Shown here piece by piece: positions 26,688 to 34,744 of a stretch of DNA of 64,000 nt. How positions within the stretch are numbered: position 1 is the stretch's first letter; every line of letters starts with the position of its first letter. Position numbers and translations under genes: made by a program. The stretch is from Clostridia bacterium (GTDB taxonomy: Bacteria > Bacillota > Clostridia > Oscillospirales > Acutalibacteraceae): NCBI GenBank assembly GCA_017516485.1, contig JAFXCH010000058.1, positions 47,515 through 111,514 on the forward strand, read 5' to 3'. The notes below the pieces were generated by a model. The model saw only the letters and a list, made by a program, of their open reading frames with translations. It was not told the DNA's origin and did not search any database.

Positions 26688-27855
26688 AGATACGGGCGAC
26701 GCCTGATTTGCGTGCAGCATCTGCAACTGCAGCAGCAACAGCATCCTTAACTCTGGGGTCAAATGCCTTGGGAAGGATGTAGTCTGCAGAAAGCTCATCC
26801 TCGGCGATAAGGTTTGCAAGAGCGTTTGCAGCGGCAACCTTCATATCCTCGTTGATGTCACTTGCGCGTACATCGAGAGCACCGCGGAAGATACCCGGGA
26901 ATGCAAGCACGTTGTTGACCTGGTTGGGGAAGTCGCTTCTGCCTGTGCAGACAACAGCGGCACCTGCCTCACGTGCGAGGTCGGGCATAATTTCGGGTGT
27001 GGGGTTAGCCATAGCCATAACTACGGGCTTGTCTGCCATAGTCTTAATCATTTCGGGAGTAACAACGTTGGGAGCGGAAACACCGACAAATACGTCTGCA
27101 CCCTTGAGTGCATCAGCAAGTGTACCGCTGATTTTATCGTTGTTGGTGTAATCGAGAATCTCGTGACGGGGCTCGTCAATATCGTCCTTTGTGGCAATGA
27201 TACCCTTCTTGTCACACATAATGATGTTCTTGACACCCATCCACTTGAAAAGCTTGGAGATTGCGACACCTGCAGCACCTGCACCGTTGAATACAACAGT
27301 AACATCCTCTACCTTTTTGCCTACAACACGAAGTGCATTGATAAGAGCAGCGGAGCAGACAACTGCTGTGCCGTGCTGGTCATCGTGGAAAATCGGAATA
27401 TCGCAGATTTCCTTAAGCTTGCGCTCAATCTCGAAGCAACGGGGTGCACCTATATCTTCAAGATTGACACCGCCGAAGCTGCCTGCAAGGAGAGAGACAG
27501 TCTTAACAATCTCGTCAACATCCTTGGAGCGGATGCAAAGCGGAATTGCGTCAACGTCACCGAATTCCTTGAAGAGCACGCATTTACCTTCCATAACGGG
27601 CATACCTGCCTCGGGACCAATATCGCCCAGACCGAGAACAGCAGTACCGTCGGTAATAACGGCAACCGTATTCCAGCGGCGGGTAAGTTCATAGCTCTTG
27701 TTTATATCGTTCTTGATTTCAAGGCAGGGCTGTGCAACACCGGGTGTGTATGCAAGGGAAAGTGACTCCTTGTCCTGTACCTTTGCACGTGCAGTTACTT
27801 CAACCTTACCCTTCCACTCATAGTGGAGACGGAGTGATTCTTTTGCGTAATCCAT
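26686..27855 (-). CDS. NAD(P)-dependent malic enzyme
   Basis: 389 residues from ATG 27855 (AAAGGACG upstream); the frame runs on to 28044 only because the Family B repeat upstream is open. It decarboxylates malate to pyruvate. Visible: LAYTPGVAQPC, DGTAVLGLGDIGPEAGMPVMEGK, FHDDQHGTAVV, and the nucleotide-binding VVFNGAGAAG. Length and motifs match the short bacterial type. It lies downstream of an Ldh2-type malate/lactate dehydrogenase on the same strand, separated by a Family B element. Cofactor preference is not decided here. Confidence 0.95.
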   Translation of the reverse strand: MDYAKESLRLHYEWKGKVEVTARAKVQDKESLSLAYTPGVAQPCLEIKNDINKSYELTRRWNTVAVITDGTAVLGLGDIGPEAGMPVMEGKCVLFKEFGDVDAIPLCIRSKDVDEIVKTVSLLAGSFGGVNLEDIGAPRCFEIERKLKEICDIPIFHDDQHGTAVVCSAALINALRVVGKKVEDVTVVFNGAGAAGVAISKLFKWMGVKNIIMCDKKGIIATKDDIDEPRHEILDYTNNDKISGTLADALKGADVFVGVSAPNVVTPEMIKTMADKPVVMAMANPTPEIMPDLAREAGAAVVCTGRSDFPNQVNNVLAFPGIFRGALDVRASDINEDMKVAAANALANLIAEDELSADYILPKAFDPRVKDAVAAAVADAARKSGVARI

Positions 27856-27878
27856 TTTTATCGTCCTTTTGTAAATAT

Positions 27879-28090
27879 AATGAATTGATTTATCTTTTGG
27901 CGATATAGTTGCCTTGCGGCAACTGCGATATATAAATGCGATATAGGCTCGTTTCACTCGCCTGCGATATGATATAAATCCCCTCACGCGCCGCAGCGCA
28001 TATCGTGTTGCGAAGCAACATATCGAACCGAAGATATATCGCAAATCCCGTCAGGGATTTATATCGAGTAAAAACGCATAGCGTTTTTAC
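27879..28090 (+). repeat. Family B nested-palindrome element, copy 1, joined to a Family A end
   Basis: From 27899: hairpins AGTTGCCTTGCGGCAACT, AGGCTCG..CGCCT, a central part, GTTGCGAAGCAAC, ACCGAAGAT (degenerate), AAATCCCGTCAGGGATTT, and a terminal GTAAAAACGC..GCGTTTTTAC. The left-side spacers are GCGATAT and the right-side ones ATATCG. The end abuts the stop codon of the Ldh2-type gene. The first bases (27879-27893, AATGAATTGATTTAT) are the end module of Family A. Confidence 0.85.
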
Positions 28091-28091
28091 A

Positions 28092-29198
28092 TTATTCCCA
28101 AGGGAATTTATAATCAAGCTTAAGGTCGTCACGAACCTTGTTGAACTCAGCCTGAACAGACTCGTTGATCGGCACGCCGCTATCCTTGCGCTGCTGCCAG
28201 ACATTCCACTCTTTTTCACCTGCAGTGTAAATGTGGTCGTGGCCGGGCTGCTTCTTGGAAGCACGGACAGAGCGGATAATATCGCCTGACTTCTTACGGC
28301 AAACATCTTCGCCGAGGAAGTGGTCGGTATCAATTGCGATAAAGAAGTGGCCGAGGTGGTAGGGACGGATGTTGCCGTTTTCGTCTTTACCGTCGAGAGC
28401 CTTGCCGTACCAGCCGTCCTGAAGAACAGAGGAGAGCATCTCAACTACCATTGCGTAGCCGTAGCCCTTGTAACCGCCGAGGTCTTCACCGATACCGCCG
28501 AGAGTTGTAAGAGCTGCTGTGCCGCCGCGGATCTTCTTAAGTGCAACACCTGCATCACCCTCTACGGGGTTACCGTCGATGTCGATGATCGTACCGGGGT
28601 GAACATCCTCACCGATACGCTCGTAATATTCAACTTTACCGTTCTGTGTGATTGAAGAAGCACAGTCGATATTGAAATCAAAATCTTCGTCTGTGGGGAT
28701 ACCGATTGTAAGCGGGTTTGTACCGAACATACCCTCAACACCGAAAGTAGGAGCAACGGAAGGACGTGCGTTTGTACCTGTGAATCCGATACAGCCTGCT
28801 TTTGTTGCCATTGTTGTGTAGTAGCCTGCAATACCGTAGTGGCAGGAGTTGCGGACAACAACCATACCCATACCGTATTCCTTAGCCTTTGCAATAGCCA
28901 TGCTCATAGCCTTGTAGCCAATGACCTGACCCATACCGTGGTGACCGTCAACAACTGCTGTTGTCGGGGTCTCTTTGATGATTTCAAAGTTTGTTACGGG
29001 CTGCTGAATGCCTGCATTGATTCTGTCAATGTATATGGGCTTGAAACGGTTGCAGCCGTGTGACTCGATGCCTCGTCTGTCGGACTCGAGAAGTACGTCA
29101 ACAACAATCTCTGCATCCTCTTCGGGGACACCTACACCCATAAATGCATCCTTTGTGAAATCGTGCAGGGTTTTCCAATCAAGAACAACCTTTGCCAT
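28092..29198 (-). CDS. Malate/L-lactate dehydrogenase family (Ldh2) oxidoreductase
   Basis: 368 residues of the YlbC/Ldh2/MDH-II fold, distinct from classical LDH/MDH. NAD(P)-dependent oxidation of a 2-hydroxy acid (malate, lactate, ureidoglycolate, sulfolactate in different members). Visible: ESHGCNRF (catalytic His region), VVRNSCHYGIAGYY, and GVEGMFGTNPLTIGIP. Ribosome site AAGGAG. Its neighbour downstream is malic enzyme, which makes malate the most natural substrate guess, but this is inference. Confidence 0.9.
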   Translation of the reverse strand: MAKVVLDWKTLHDFTKDAFMGVGVPEEDAEIVVDVLLESDRRGIESHGCNRFKPIYIDRINAGIQQPVTNFEIIKETPTTAVVDGHHGMGQVIGYKAMSMAIAKAKEYGMGMVVVRNSCHYGIAGYYTTMATKAGCIGFTGTNARPSVAPTFGVEGMFGTNPLTIGIPTDEDFDFNIDCASSITQNGKVEYYERIGEDVHPGTIIDIDGNPVEGDAGVALKKIRGGTAALTTLGGIGEDLGGYKGYGYAMVVEMLSSVLQDGWYGKALDGKDENGNIRPYHLGHFFIAIDTDHFLGEDVCRKKSGDIIRSVRASKKQPGHDHIYTAGEKEWNVWQQRKDSGVPINESVQAEFNKVRDDLKLDYKFPWE

Positions 29199-29248
29199 TT
29201 TTTACACTCCTTATATAAGTTTAATTAATTAGTTTATTTATTTTCATC

Positions 29249-29502
29249 AATGCGTTTTGAAAAAACGCAAATCATGCAAAATCAATTTTTGCAAATCATG
29301 ATTTCGAAGAAATCAAATCACGCCGTAAGGCAAATCATATTTTAAATACCTCAGCGAAATCGATGCGCATAGGAAAGTCCGTAGCACCGAGAAAAGTTGT
29401 GACATTGTCTTTCTGTTTCAATGATTTGCTTCGCATGATTTGGCGATGCCATGATTTGTTGCTTAACGCAACATTATTTGAATTGATAAATCAATTCATT
29501 AA
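29249..29502. repeat. Family A nested-palindrome element, copy 8 (opposite orientation)
   Basis: The core is the reverse complement of the other copies (GCGCATAGGAAAGTCCGTAGC... at about 29365-29430). AAATCATG spacers lie on the left with hairpins GCGTTTTGAAAAAACGC, GCAAAATCAATTTTTGC, GATTTCGAAGAAATC and GCCGTAAGGC; CATGATTT-type spacers lie on the right with GCTTCGC, GGCGATGCC, GTTGCTTAACGCAAC, ending in TGAATTGAT/ATCAATTCA five bases before the glpK stop. Confidence 0.88.
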
Positions 29503-29506
29503 TAAA

Positions 29507-31015
29507 TTATTCCTCTTCAGCCCAATTCATAGCTCTTTCAACAGCGCGTTTCCAGCCTTTATAGAGTCTGTCACGCTCTGCAGCATCCATCTTCGGTGTG
29601 AATACGGTGTCAACCTCACGGTTGCTCTCGATTTCAGCCGTATCCTTCCAGTAGCCGACGCAGAGTCCTGCGAGGTATGCCGCACCGAGTGCCGTTGTTT
29701 CAACTGTTTTGGGTCGGTCAACCTTTGTGCGGATAAGGTCGGCCTGAATCTGCATCATAATATTGCTTACGGATGCACCGCCGTCAACACGAAGCTCACT
29801 CAGCTCAATACCCGAGTCGTTAGTCATAGCTTCGAGCAGGTCGGTCATCTGATAAGTTATGCTCTCAAGCACTGCACGGCAGAAGTGTGCTCTGTTGACA
29901 CCGCGGGTCAGACCGACAACACAGCCTCTTGCGTACATATCCCAATAAGGTGCACCGAGACCTGTGAATGCAGGCACAAGGTAGATGCCGTTTGCATCGG
30001 GCACTGTTTCGGCAAGCTCATCGCAACGGCGTGCCGTATCAACCATATGAAGCTCGTCACGAAGCCACTTGATAACACTGCCTGCGTTGAAAGCGGAGCC
30101 TTCAAGGGCGTATTCAACCTTGTCACCAATACCCCAGGCAACACCCGAAAGCAGGTTGCTCTTTGATTCAACACGGGTTTCACCCGTATTCATAAGCAGG
30201 AAACAGCCTGTGCCGTATGTGTTTTTTGCCTGACCGGGCTTAAAGCAGCCCTGACCGAAGAGAGCGGCAGGCTGGTCACCGATTGCACCGCAGATAGGCA
30301 CACCTGCAAGTGCCTCAAGACCGAGTATGCCGGGTACAACCACGCCGTAATTCATACTTGAAGGCACAGCCTTGGGAAGTATTGACATTGGTATTCCCAT
30401 TTTTTCGCAGAGATATTCGTCCCAACAAAGCTTGTCAACATCAAACAACATTGTACGCGAAGCGTTGGAATAATCTGTCACGTGTGCTTTACCGCCCGTA
30501 AGATTCCAGATAAGCCAGGTTTCAACTGTACCGAAAAGGAGCTTACCCTCATCTGCGAGCTGTTTAGCGGCAGGCACATTGTCAAGAATCCATTTGATTT
30601 TTGTGCCCGAGAAATAGGCATCAATAAGCAGACCTGTGTGCTGCTTGATATATTCGCCAAGGCCCTCCGCCTTGAGCTTTTCACAGTAATCCGCTGTACG
30701 GCGGCACTGCCATACTATAGCGTTGTAAACGGGCTTGCCCGTAGTTTTGTCCCAAAGAATTGTGGTTTCACGCTGGTTAGTGATACCTATAGCCTTAATC
30801 TCATCGGGCTTAACGGTGCCTTTTGCAAAAAGAGAAGTTATTGAATGAAACTGACTGTAGAGAATCTCCATCGGGTCGTGCTCAACCCAACCTGCCTGCG
30901 GATATATCTGGTCAAACTCATTCTGAGCACTTGCCGCAATCCTGCCGCGTTTGTCAAACGCAATCGCCCTGGAGCTTGTTGTGCCCTGGTCGAGTGCGAG
31001 AATGTATCCTGCCAT
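29507..31015 (-). CDS. glpK: Glycerol kinase
   Basis: 502 residues from ATG 31015; the upstream in-frame ATGs at 31024 and 31021 sit inside the ribosome-site spacing (AAAGG). FGGY-family kinase making sn-glycerol 3-phosphate from glycerol and ATP. Visible: LALDQGTTSSRAI, QAGWVEHDP, GITNQRETT, GAIGDQPAALFGQ and VDGGASVSN. No glpF, glpD or glpP is adjacent; it has its own promoter (31052-31080). Confidence 0.96.
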   Translation of the reverse strand: MAGYILALDQGTTSSRAIAFDKRGRIAASAQNEFDQIYPQAGWVEHDPMEILYSQFHSITSLFAKGTVKPDEIKAIGITNQRETTILWDKTTGKPVYNAIVWQCRRTADYCEKLKAEGLGEYIKQHTGLLIDAYFSGTKIKWILDNVPAAKQLADEGKLLFGTVETWLIWNLTGGKAHVTDYSNASRTMLFDVDKLCWDEYLCEKMGIPMSILPKAVPSSMNYGVVVPGILGLEALAGVPICGAIGDQPAALFGQGCFKPGQAKNTYGTGCFLLMNTGETRVESKSNLLSGVAWGIGDKVEYALEGSAFNAGSVIKWLRDELHMVDTARRCDELAETVPDANGIYLVPAFTGLGAPYWDMYARGCVVGLTRGVNRAHFCRAVLESITYQMTDLLEAMTNDSGIELSELRVDGGASVSNIMMQIQADLIRTKVDRPKTVETTALGAAYLAGLCVGYWKDTAEIESNREVDTVFTPKMDAAERDRLYKGWKRAVERAMNWAEEE

Positions 31016-31051
31016 AGTCATCATCCTTTCATTAAACCTTTACTACATTTT

Positions 31052-31080
31052 ATAATACTACAAACTGAGCGTACAGTCAA
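31052..31080 (-). promoter_or_regulatory. Promoter of glpK
   Basis: Minus strand: TTGACT (31075-31080), 17-base spacer, TATTAT (31052-31057), 37 bases ahead of the start codon. The rest of the gap to 31273 shows only a short GC-rich inverted repeat (about 31199-31226) beside a GCGATATAA word at 31189. Confidence 0.72.
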
Positions 31081-31273
31081 ATAAATTATATGTTAACTAT
31101 GAGTATTATCAGCAAAAAATTTGAAAAATATTATGCAATTTTCTGTCAGTGAAAATTAACGCAAATTCCGACATCTGCGTATTTATCAGCGATATAAAAA
31201 AGGAGGACGTGAAAGCCCTCCCCTACGATTCGGAATATCTGTTATTCTGTGACCTTACGGTTCGTCAAACAAC

Positions 31274-31531
31274 CAATGAATTGATTTTAATCAATTCAAA
31301 TCATTGAGCGACTAGCGAAAAATCATGGCGTTTACGCCAAATCATGCAAAGCAAATCATTTAAAACACAAAGATAATTGCTTAAACTTTCTTCGATACCA
31401 CTGCCTTTATTTCGTGCATCGATTTTATTGAGGTGTTAAAAATATGATTTGCCCTGCGGCATGATTTGATTTCTTCGAAATCATGATTTGCAAAAATTAA
31501 TTTTGCATGATTTGCGTTTTTTCAAAACGAA
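31274..31531. repeat. Family A nested-palindrome element, copy 9
   Basis: Full-length copy: terminal TGAATTGATTTTAATCAATTCA, AAATCATG-spaced units including TGGCGTTTACGCCA, a diverged core (about 31362-31440), then CATGATTT-spaced hairpins GCCCTGCGGC, GATTTCTTCGAAATC, GCAAAAATTAATTTTGC and a terminal CGTTTTTTCAAAACG that touches the stop codon of the minus-strand glycoside hydrolase gene. Confidence 0.88.
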
Positions 31532-34500
31532 TTATTTATATTCTACAAGTATCGGCGAAGCCGTTATTCCGCTCGGCTTTACATTGTACTCGTAAGACCA
31601 GCGTGTGCCCTTTCGTCTCCACGCATCGGGGCCGTACCAGCGGCAGGCAGGGTCAACCATATGCAGTGCCGCAAAGGTGTTATAGCGGTTGCCGAAGGCT
31701 GTGATTTCAACAAGGTGCTCGCCCTCATCGAGCTTGCCGAGAGAGGCGGTATATGGAGCGAGGGCAACCGTGCCGACACGCTCACCGTCAACGCTGACGG
31801 TACATACGGGCTGTGCGAAATGCGGAATCATAACGCCAAGCTCTTCGCCGTTGCTGTTTACTTTACACTTGTAAGTTACGTTGCCGCCGTAGAAAGGCAG
31901 ACCCTGACGGGTCCAGTCACCGAATTCAAGCTCACGCACGGGAGCGGTAATCTTAAATGTTCTTCCCTTGAGGTCAACGCCGAAATCGCCGAGCAGATAG
32001 ACGGCTTCAAGAGTTGAAACCTTACCGAATGAACGTGAAAGCACAATTGTGTTTTCACCCTTTTCGAGCTTGCCGAGGCTTACGGTTTCGATTGACTCGT
32101 CAACATAAAAACCCGTCTTTACCATATCAATTGACTTGCCGTTGAAGGTGATACTGCTCTTGTCGAAGTCCTCAATTGCGAGGCTGACACCCTCAATTTC
32201 AACGTCGGAATATACGGTATACTTAAGGTCTACTTGCTCTGTTTCTTCCTGCTTGCCGAAGAGCCACGGCTGTGCACCGCCTGCAATTTCATTCTTCATA
32301 TTCAGCTCCGCCTTGAGGGTATCGCCGATACGAAGAATCTCTTCGTTTGCTCTCCACTCACCGCCGTTAAGTCTGTACTCAGGCATATCGAGCAGGGCAA
32401 CATTAGGCTCAGCAAGTTCAACCTCTGCCTTACACGGCAGGTAACCGAGCTCAACACGCTCTTTGCGTGCGGCAGGCTTTGCATCGGACTTGCCGGGAAT
32501 GAGTTTAAGGAGCACGCTGTCGTGCGGATAAAGGTCAAAATCAACAAATGTATCGCCACCGACATAATCTGCGGCAAGCGTTGTAACTGAACCGTCCATG
32601 GTATTCCACAGCTCGGGTATATATTCACCCTTGACACGCAGGGTATAATCCTCACTCCAACAACCGTAGTGCACGGGATGGTTATTTACAGGTGCAACAA
32701 ACAGCCAGCGGCAGCCGTCATCCTCACGGAGCTGATACATATGGTTATCCGTACGCTCACCGTCTTCGTCACGCAGGTCGATTTCACGGTTTGCATCGAG
32801 TGCATTTGTGAGCTGAATTTCAGACCAGCCGATTACGGTATTCTCTGCGGCAAATGCCTTTGCTTCGTCGCTTTCAATCGCATCAACATACTCGGGCAAT
32901 GAGCCTGCAAATATTACCTTACCGCCTGCATCTTTGAAGCGGCGGAGAAATTCGAGAGTAGTGCCTCTGACGGTGAGAAGATTGGGCACGATGATTGTAT
33001 CGTACTGCATACAGCCGACTTTTGCTGTGCCGTTTGCCTGGGCAGGAAGGTTAGCTTCGCAGATATAGTTGTAGTCAATAAGGTTGAAGAGGAGCCAATC
33101 TGCAAGCTGCATAAACCGGTCGTTCATTTCTTCACGGATTGCGGCAGTCTGCTCCTTCGGACCGTAGCGAAGCCAGTAGCTTTCAATCGGATGAATAACA
33201 CCGACTCTGACTATGGGCTTGCCCCTTGTCATAGCTGTGTTTACTCGTGCAAAGTGGTCTTCGATATAGGGATATTCCTTATACCACGGTGACTGGTGAC
33301 CGATACATGCAGGGTAGTCACGCTTTGCTTCGCCCTTCATTGAAACCCAGTAGAGATGCGGCACACGTACGGTAACACCGAGCACAGCCTGCCAGTCGCC
33401 CTGCAGCTTATGACCCGTAAACTTGAAATCCCAGCCCGTAACACCGTAAAGCTCACTGAGCATACCTTCTCTGCCATACTGATGTACTGCAGACTGACAC
33501 TGCTTTGCAGTTGTGAACTCACGGCTGTCGCAGAGCATATCAATACCGGGCAGACCAAATCCGCGGTAGGAGCGCATACAATCACCGACTGCGGCATTCT
33601 GACTCTCGAGCGACGGCTCTTCCATCATATGACCTGTAAGCATAATGCCGTTTTTGTCGCACCAGCCGCCTATATTATCAGCAAAAGCCTGTGCAAAACG
33701 CTCTGCAATATGGTCGTGATAATGGTAACGGGTTACGGAAACCTTACCCTCGGGAAGCTCCCAGAAAAGCTCGGGAAGTTTATCAAAAAGTTCTTCGCCA
33801 TACATCTCACGGTATGTATCGGCAAAGTCGGTTGTATATGGAAGAAACGCGTCTGTGTCGCCGATTGCCTTGCCGAACATCTTCTTGCGTGCAACCTGCG
33901 GCTCATCGGTAAAGATTGCGGGCACTGCCTCACCGAAATCGTCGCCGATGCACTCCTTATATCTTTCGTGTGTTATGTTGATAAAATCTGTCATTGCCTC
34001 GGGTGACAAAGAGTCTACATAGGTCTGAAGGTTAAACCAGTCGGATTCACCCTGAGTTTCGCAATAGGCATACCAGCAGTTTTCGCTCTGCTCATCATCT
34101 GCAAGGCGGCGGTAGCTCTTAAGGCAGCCGTTACTGTCAAGCTCTACCTCATAGCGTGCAAGCAGGTAGCCGTTTTCCTCACGCACTGCGGCAGCGGAAG
34201 AATCGTTTGAAGAACCTTTGCCCGAGCCGTAGCCCTTGCGTGTAAAGAGCAGATATTTCTCTCTGTTCTCTTTCTTTTTTGTAACAAGGCCGCCTGCAAA
34301 GCCCGACGGCCATTTATCCTCGTCATAAAGCCATGCGAGCATCTTCTTATCCTTTGCCGTCTTTACACTGCCTTTGATAAGATTCATAAAGTCGTCTGAC
34401 AGATACTCGGTAGACATACCGACACGAACGTGCATATGAAATCCGCCAAAGCCCATGTCCTGCATATAGCCGATTTCACGGTCGAGCAGCTCCTGATTGA

Positions 34501-34600
34501 GCTCGCAGTTCCACGCCCAGAAAGGTGTGGCGCGGTATTCGCTGGTTGGGTTGCGGAATAAATCTTCAGTCATAGGTGCGGAGTTTTTCTTGTAAAGCAT
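31532..34600 (-). CDS. Large cytosolic glycoside hydrolase, GH106 (alpha-L-rhamnosidase)-like
   Basis: 1022 residues with a strong AAGGAGG ribosome site and no signal peptide. The N-terminal region (ATPFWAWNCELNQELLDREIGYM..GGFHMHVRVG, then WLYDEDKWPSGFAGG) is the pattern I associate with GH106-type TIM barrels; the C-terminal third holds beta-sandwich segments with SVDGERVG-type motifs. GH106 enzymes remove alpha-L-rhamnose from pectic side chains. Its promoter overlaps, face to face, the promoter of the divergent GH127 beta-L-arabinofuranosidase gene, suggesting shared control and a common glycan (arabino/rhamno-galacturonan-like). The family call is by eye; GH2-like relatives are an alternative. 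Confidence 0.72.
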   Translation of the reverse strand: MLYKKNSAPMTEDLFRNPTSEYRATPFWAWNCELNQELLDREIGYMQDMGFGGFHMHVRVGMSTEYLSDDFMNLIKGSVKTAKDKKMLAWLYDEDKWPSGFAGGLVTKKKENREKYLLFTRKGYGSGKGSSNDSSAAAVREENGYLLARYEVELDSNGCLKSYRRLADDEQSENCWYAYCETQGESDWFNLQTYVDSLSPEAMTDFINITHERYKECIGDDFGEAVPAIFTDEPQVARKKMFGKAIGDTDAFLPYTTDFADTYREMYGEELFDKLPELFWELPEGKVSVTRYHYHDHIAERFAQAFADNIGGWCDKNGIMLTGHMMEEPSLESQNAAVGDCMRSYRGFGLPGIDMLCDSREFTTAKQCQSAVHQYGREGMLSELYGVTGWDFKFTGHKLQGDWQAVLGVTVRVPHLYWVSMKGEAKRDYPACIGHQSPWYKEYPYIEDHFARVNTAMTRGKPIVRVGVIHPIESYWLRYGPKEQTAAIREEMNDRFMQLADWLLFNLIDYNYICEANLPAQANGTAKVGCMQYDTIIVPNLLTVRGTTLEFLRRFKDAGGKVIFAGSLPEYVDAIESDEAKAFAAENTVIGWSEIQLTNALDANREIDLRDEDGERTDNHMYQLREDDGCRWLFVAPVNNHPVHYGCWSEDYTLRVKGEYIPELWNTMDGSVTTLAADYVGGDTFVDFDLYPHDSVLLKLIPGKSDAKPAARKERVELGYLPCKAEVELAEPNVALLDMPEYRLNGGEWRANEEILRIGDTLKAELNMKNEIAGGAQPWLFGKQEETEQVDLKYTVYSDVEIEGVSLAIEDFDKSSITFNGKSIDMVKTGFYVDESIETVSLGKLEKGENTIVLSRSFGKVSTLEAVYLLGDFGVDLKGRTFKITAPVRELEFGDWTRQGLPFYGGNVTYKCKVNSNGEELGVMIPHFAQPVCTVSVDGERVGTVALAPYTASLGKLDEGEHLVEITAFGNRYNTFAALHMVDPACRWYGPDAWRRKGTRWSYEYNVKPSGITASPILVEYK

Positions 34601-34639
34601 AAATTGACCTCCTTGTAAAAAAATATCCGTTATTATCCG

Positions 34640-34668
34640 TTGACAAAACGGCTTATCTTCTATATAGT
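34640..34668 (+). promoter_or_regulatory. Promoter of the GH127 gene
   Basis: TTGACA (34640-34645), 17-base spacer, TATAGT (34663-34668). Its start site, near 34675, lies inside the opposing promoter at 34670-34698. Confidence 0.72.
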
Positions 34669-34669
34669 T

Positions 34670-34698
34670 ATATTAGAGTATTATAATATATTTGTCAA
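34670..34698 (-). promoter_or_regulatory. Promoter of the GH106-like gene
   Basis: Minus strand: TTGACA (34693-34698), 17-base spacer, TAATAT (34670-34675). Its start site, near 34663, lies inside the plus-strand promoter at 34640-34668. Confidence 0.7.
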
Positions 34699-34744
34699 AT
34701 ATATTTTTGGCAAATTTTACTAATCATAAGAGGTGAAAACCGAT

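Noticed and set aside
27856-28044. 63-residue N-terminal extension of malic enzyme
   Set aside because: The extension is translated Family B repeat; the ATG at 27855 has a ribosome site and matches the family start.
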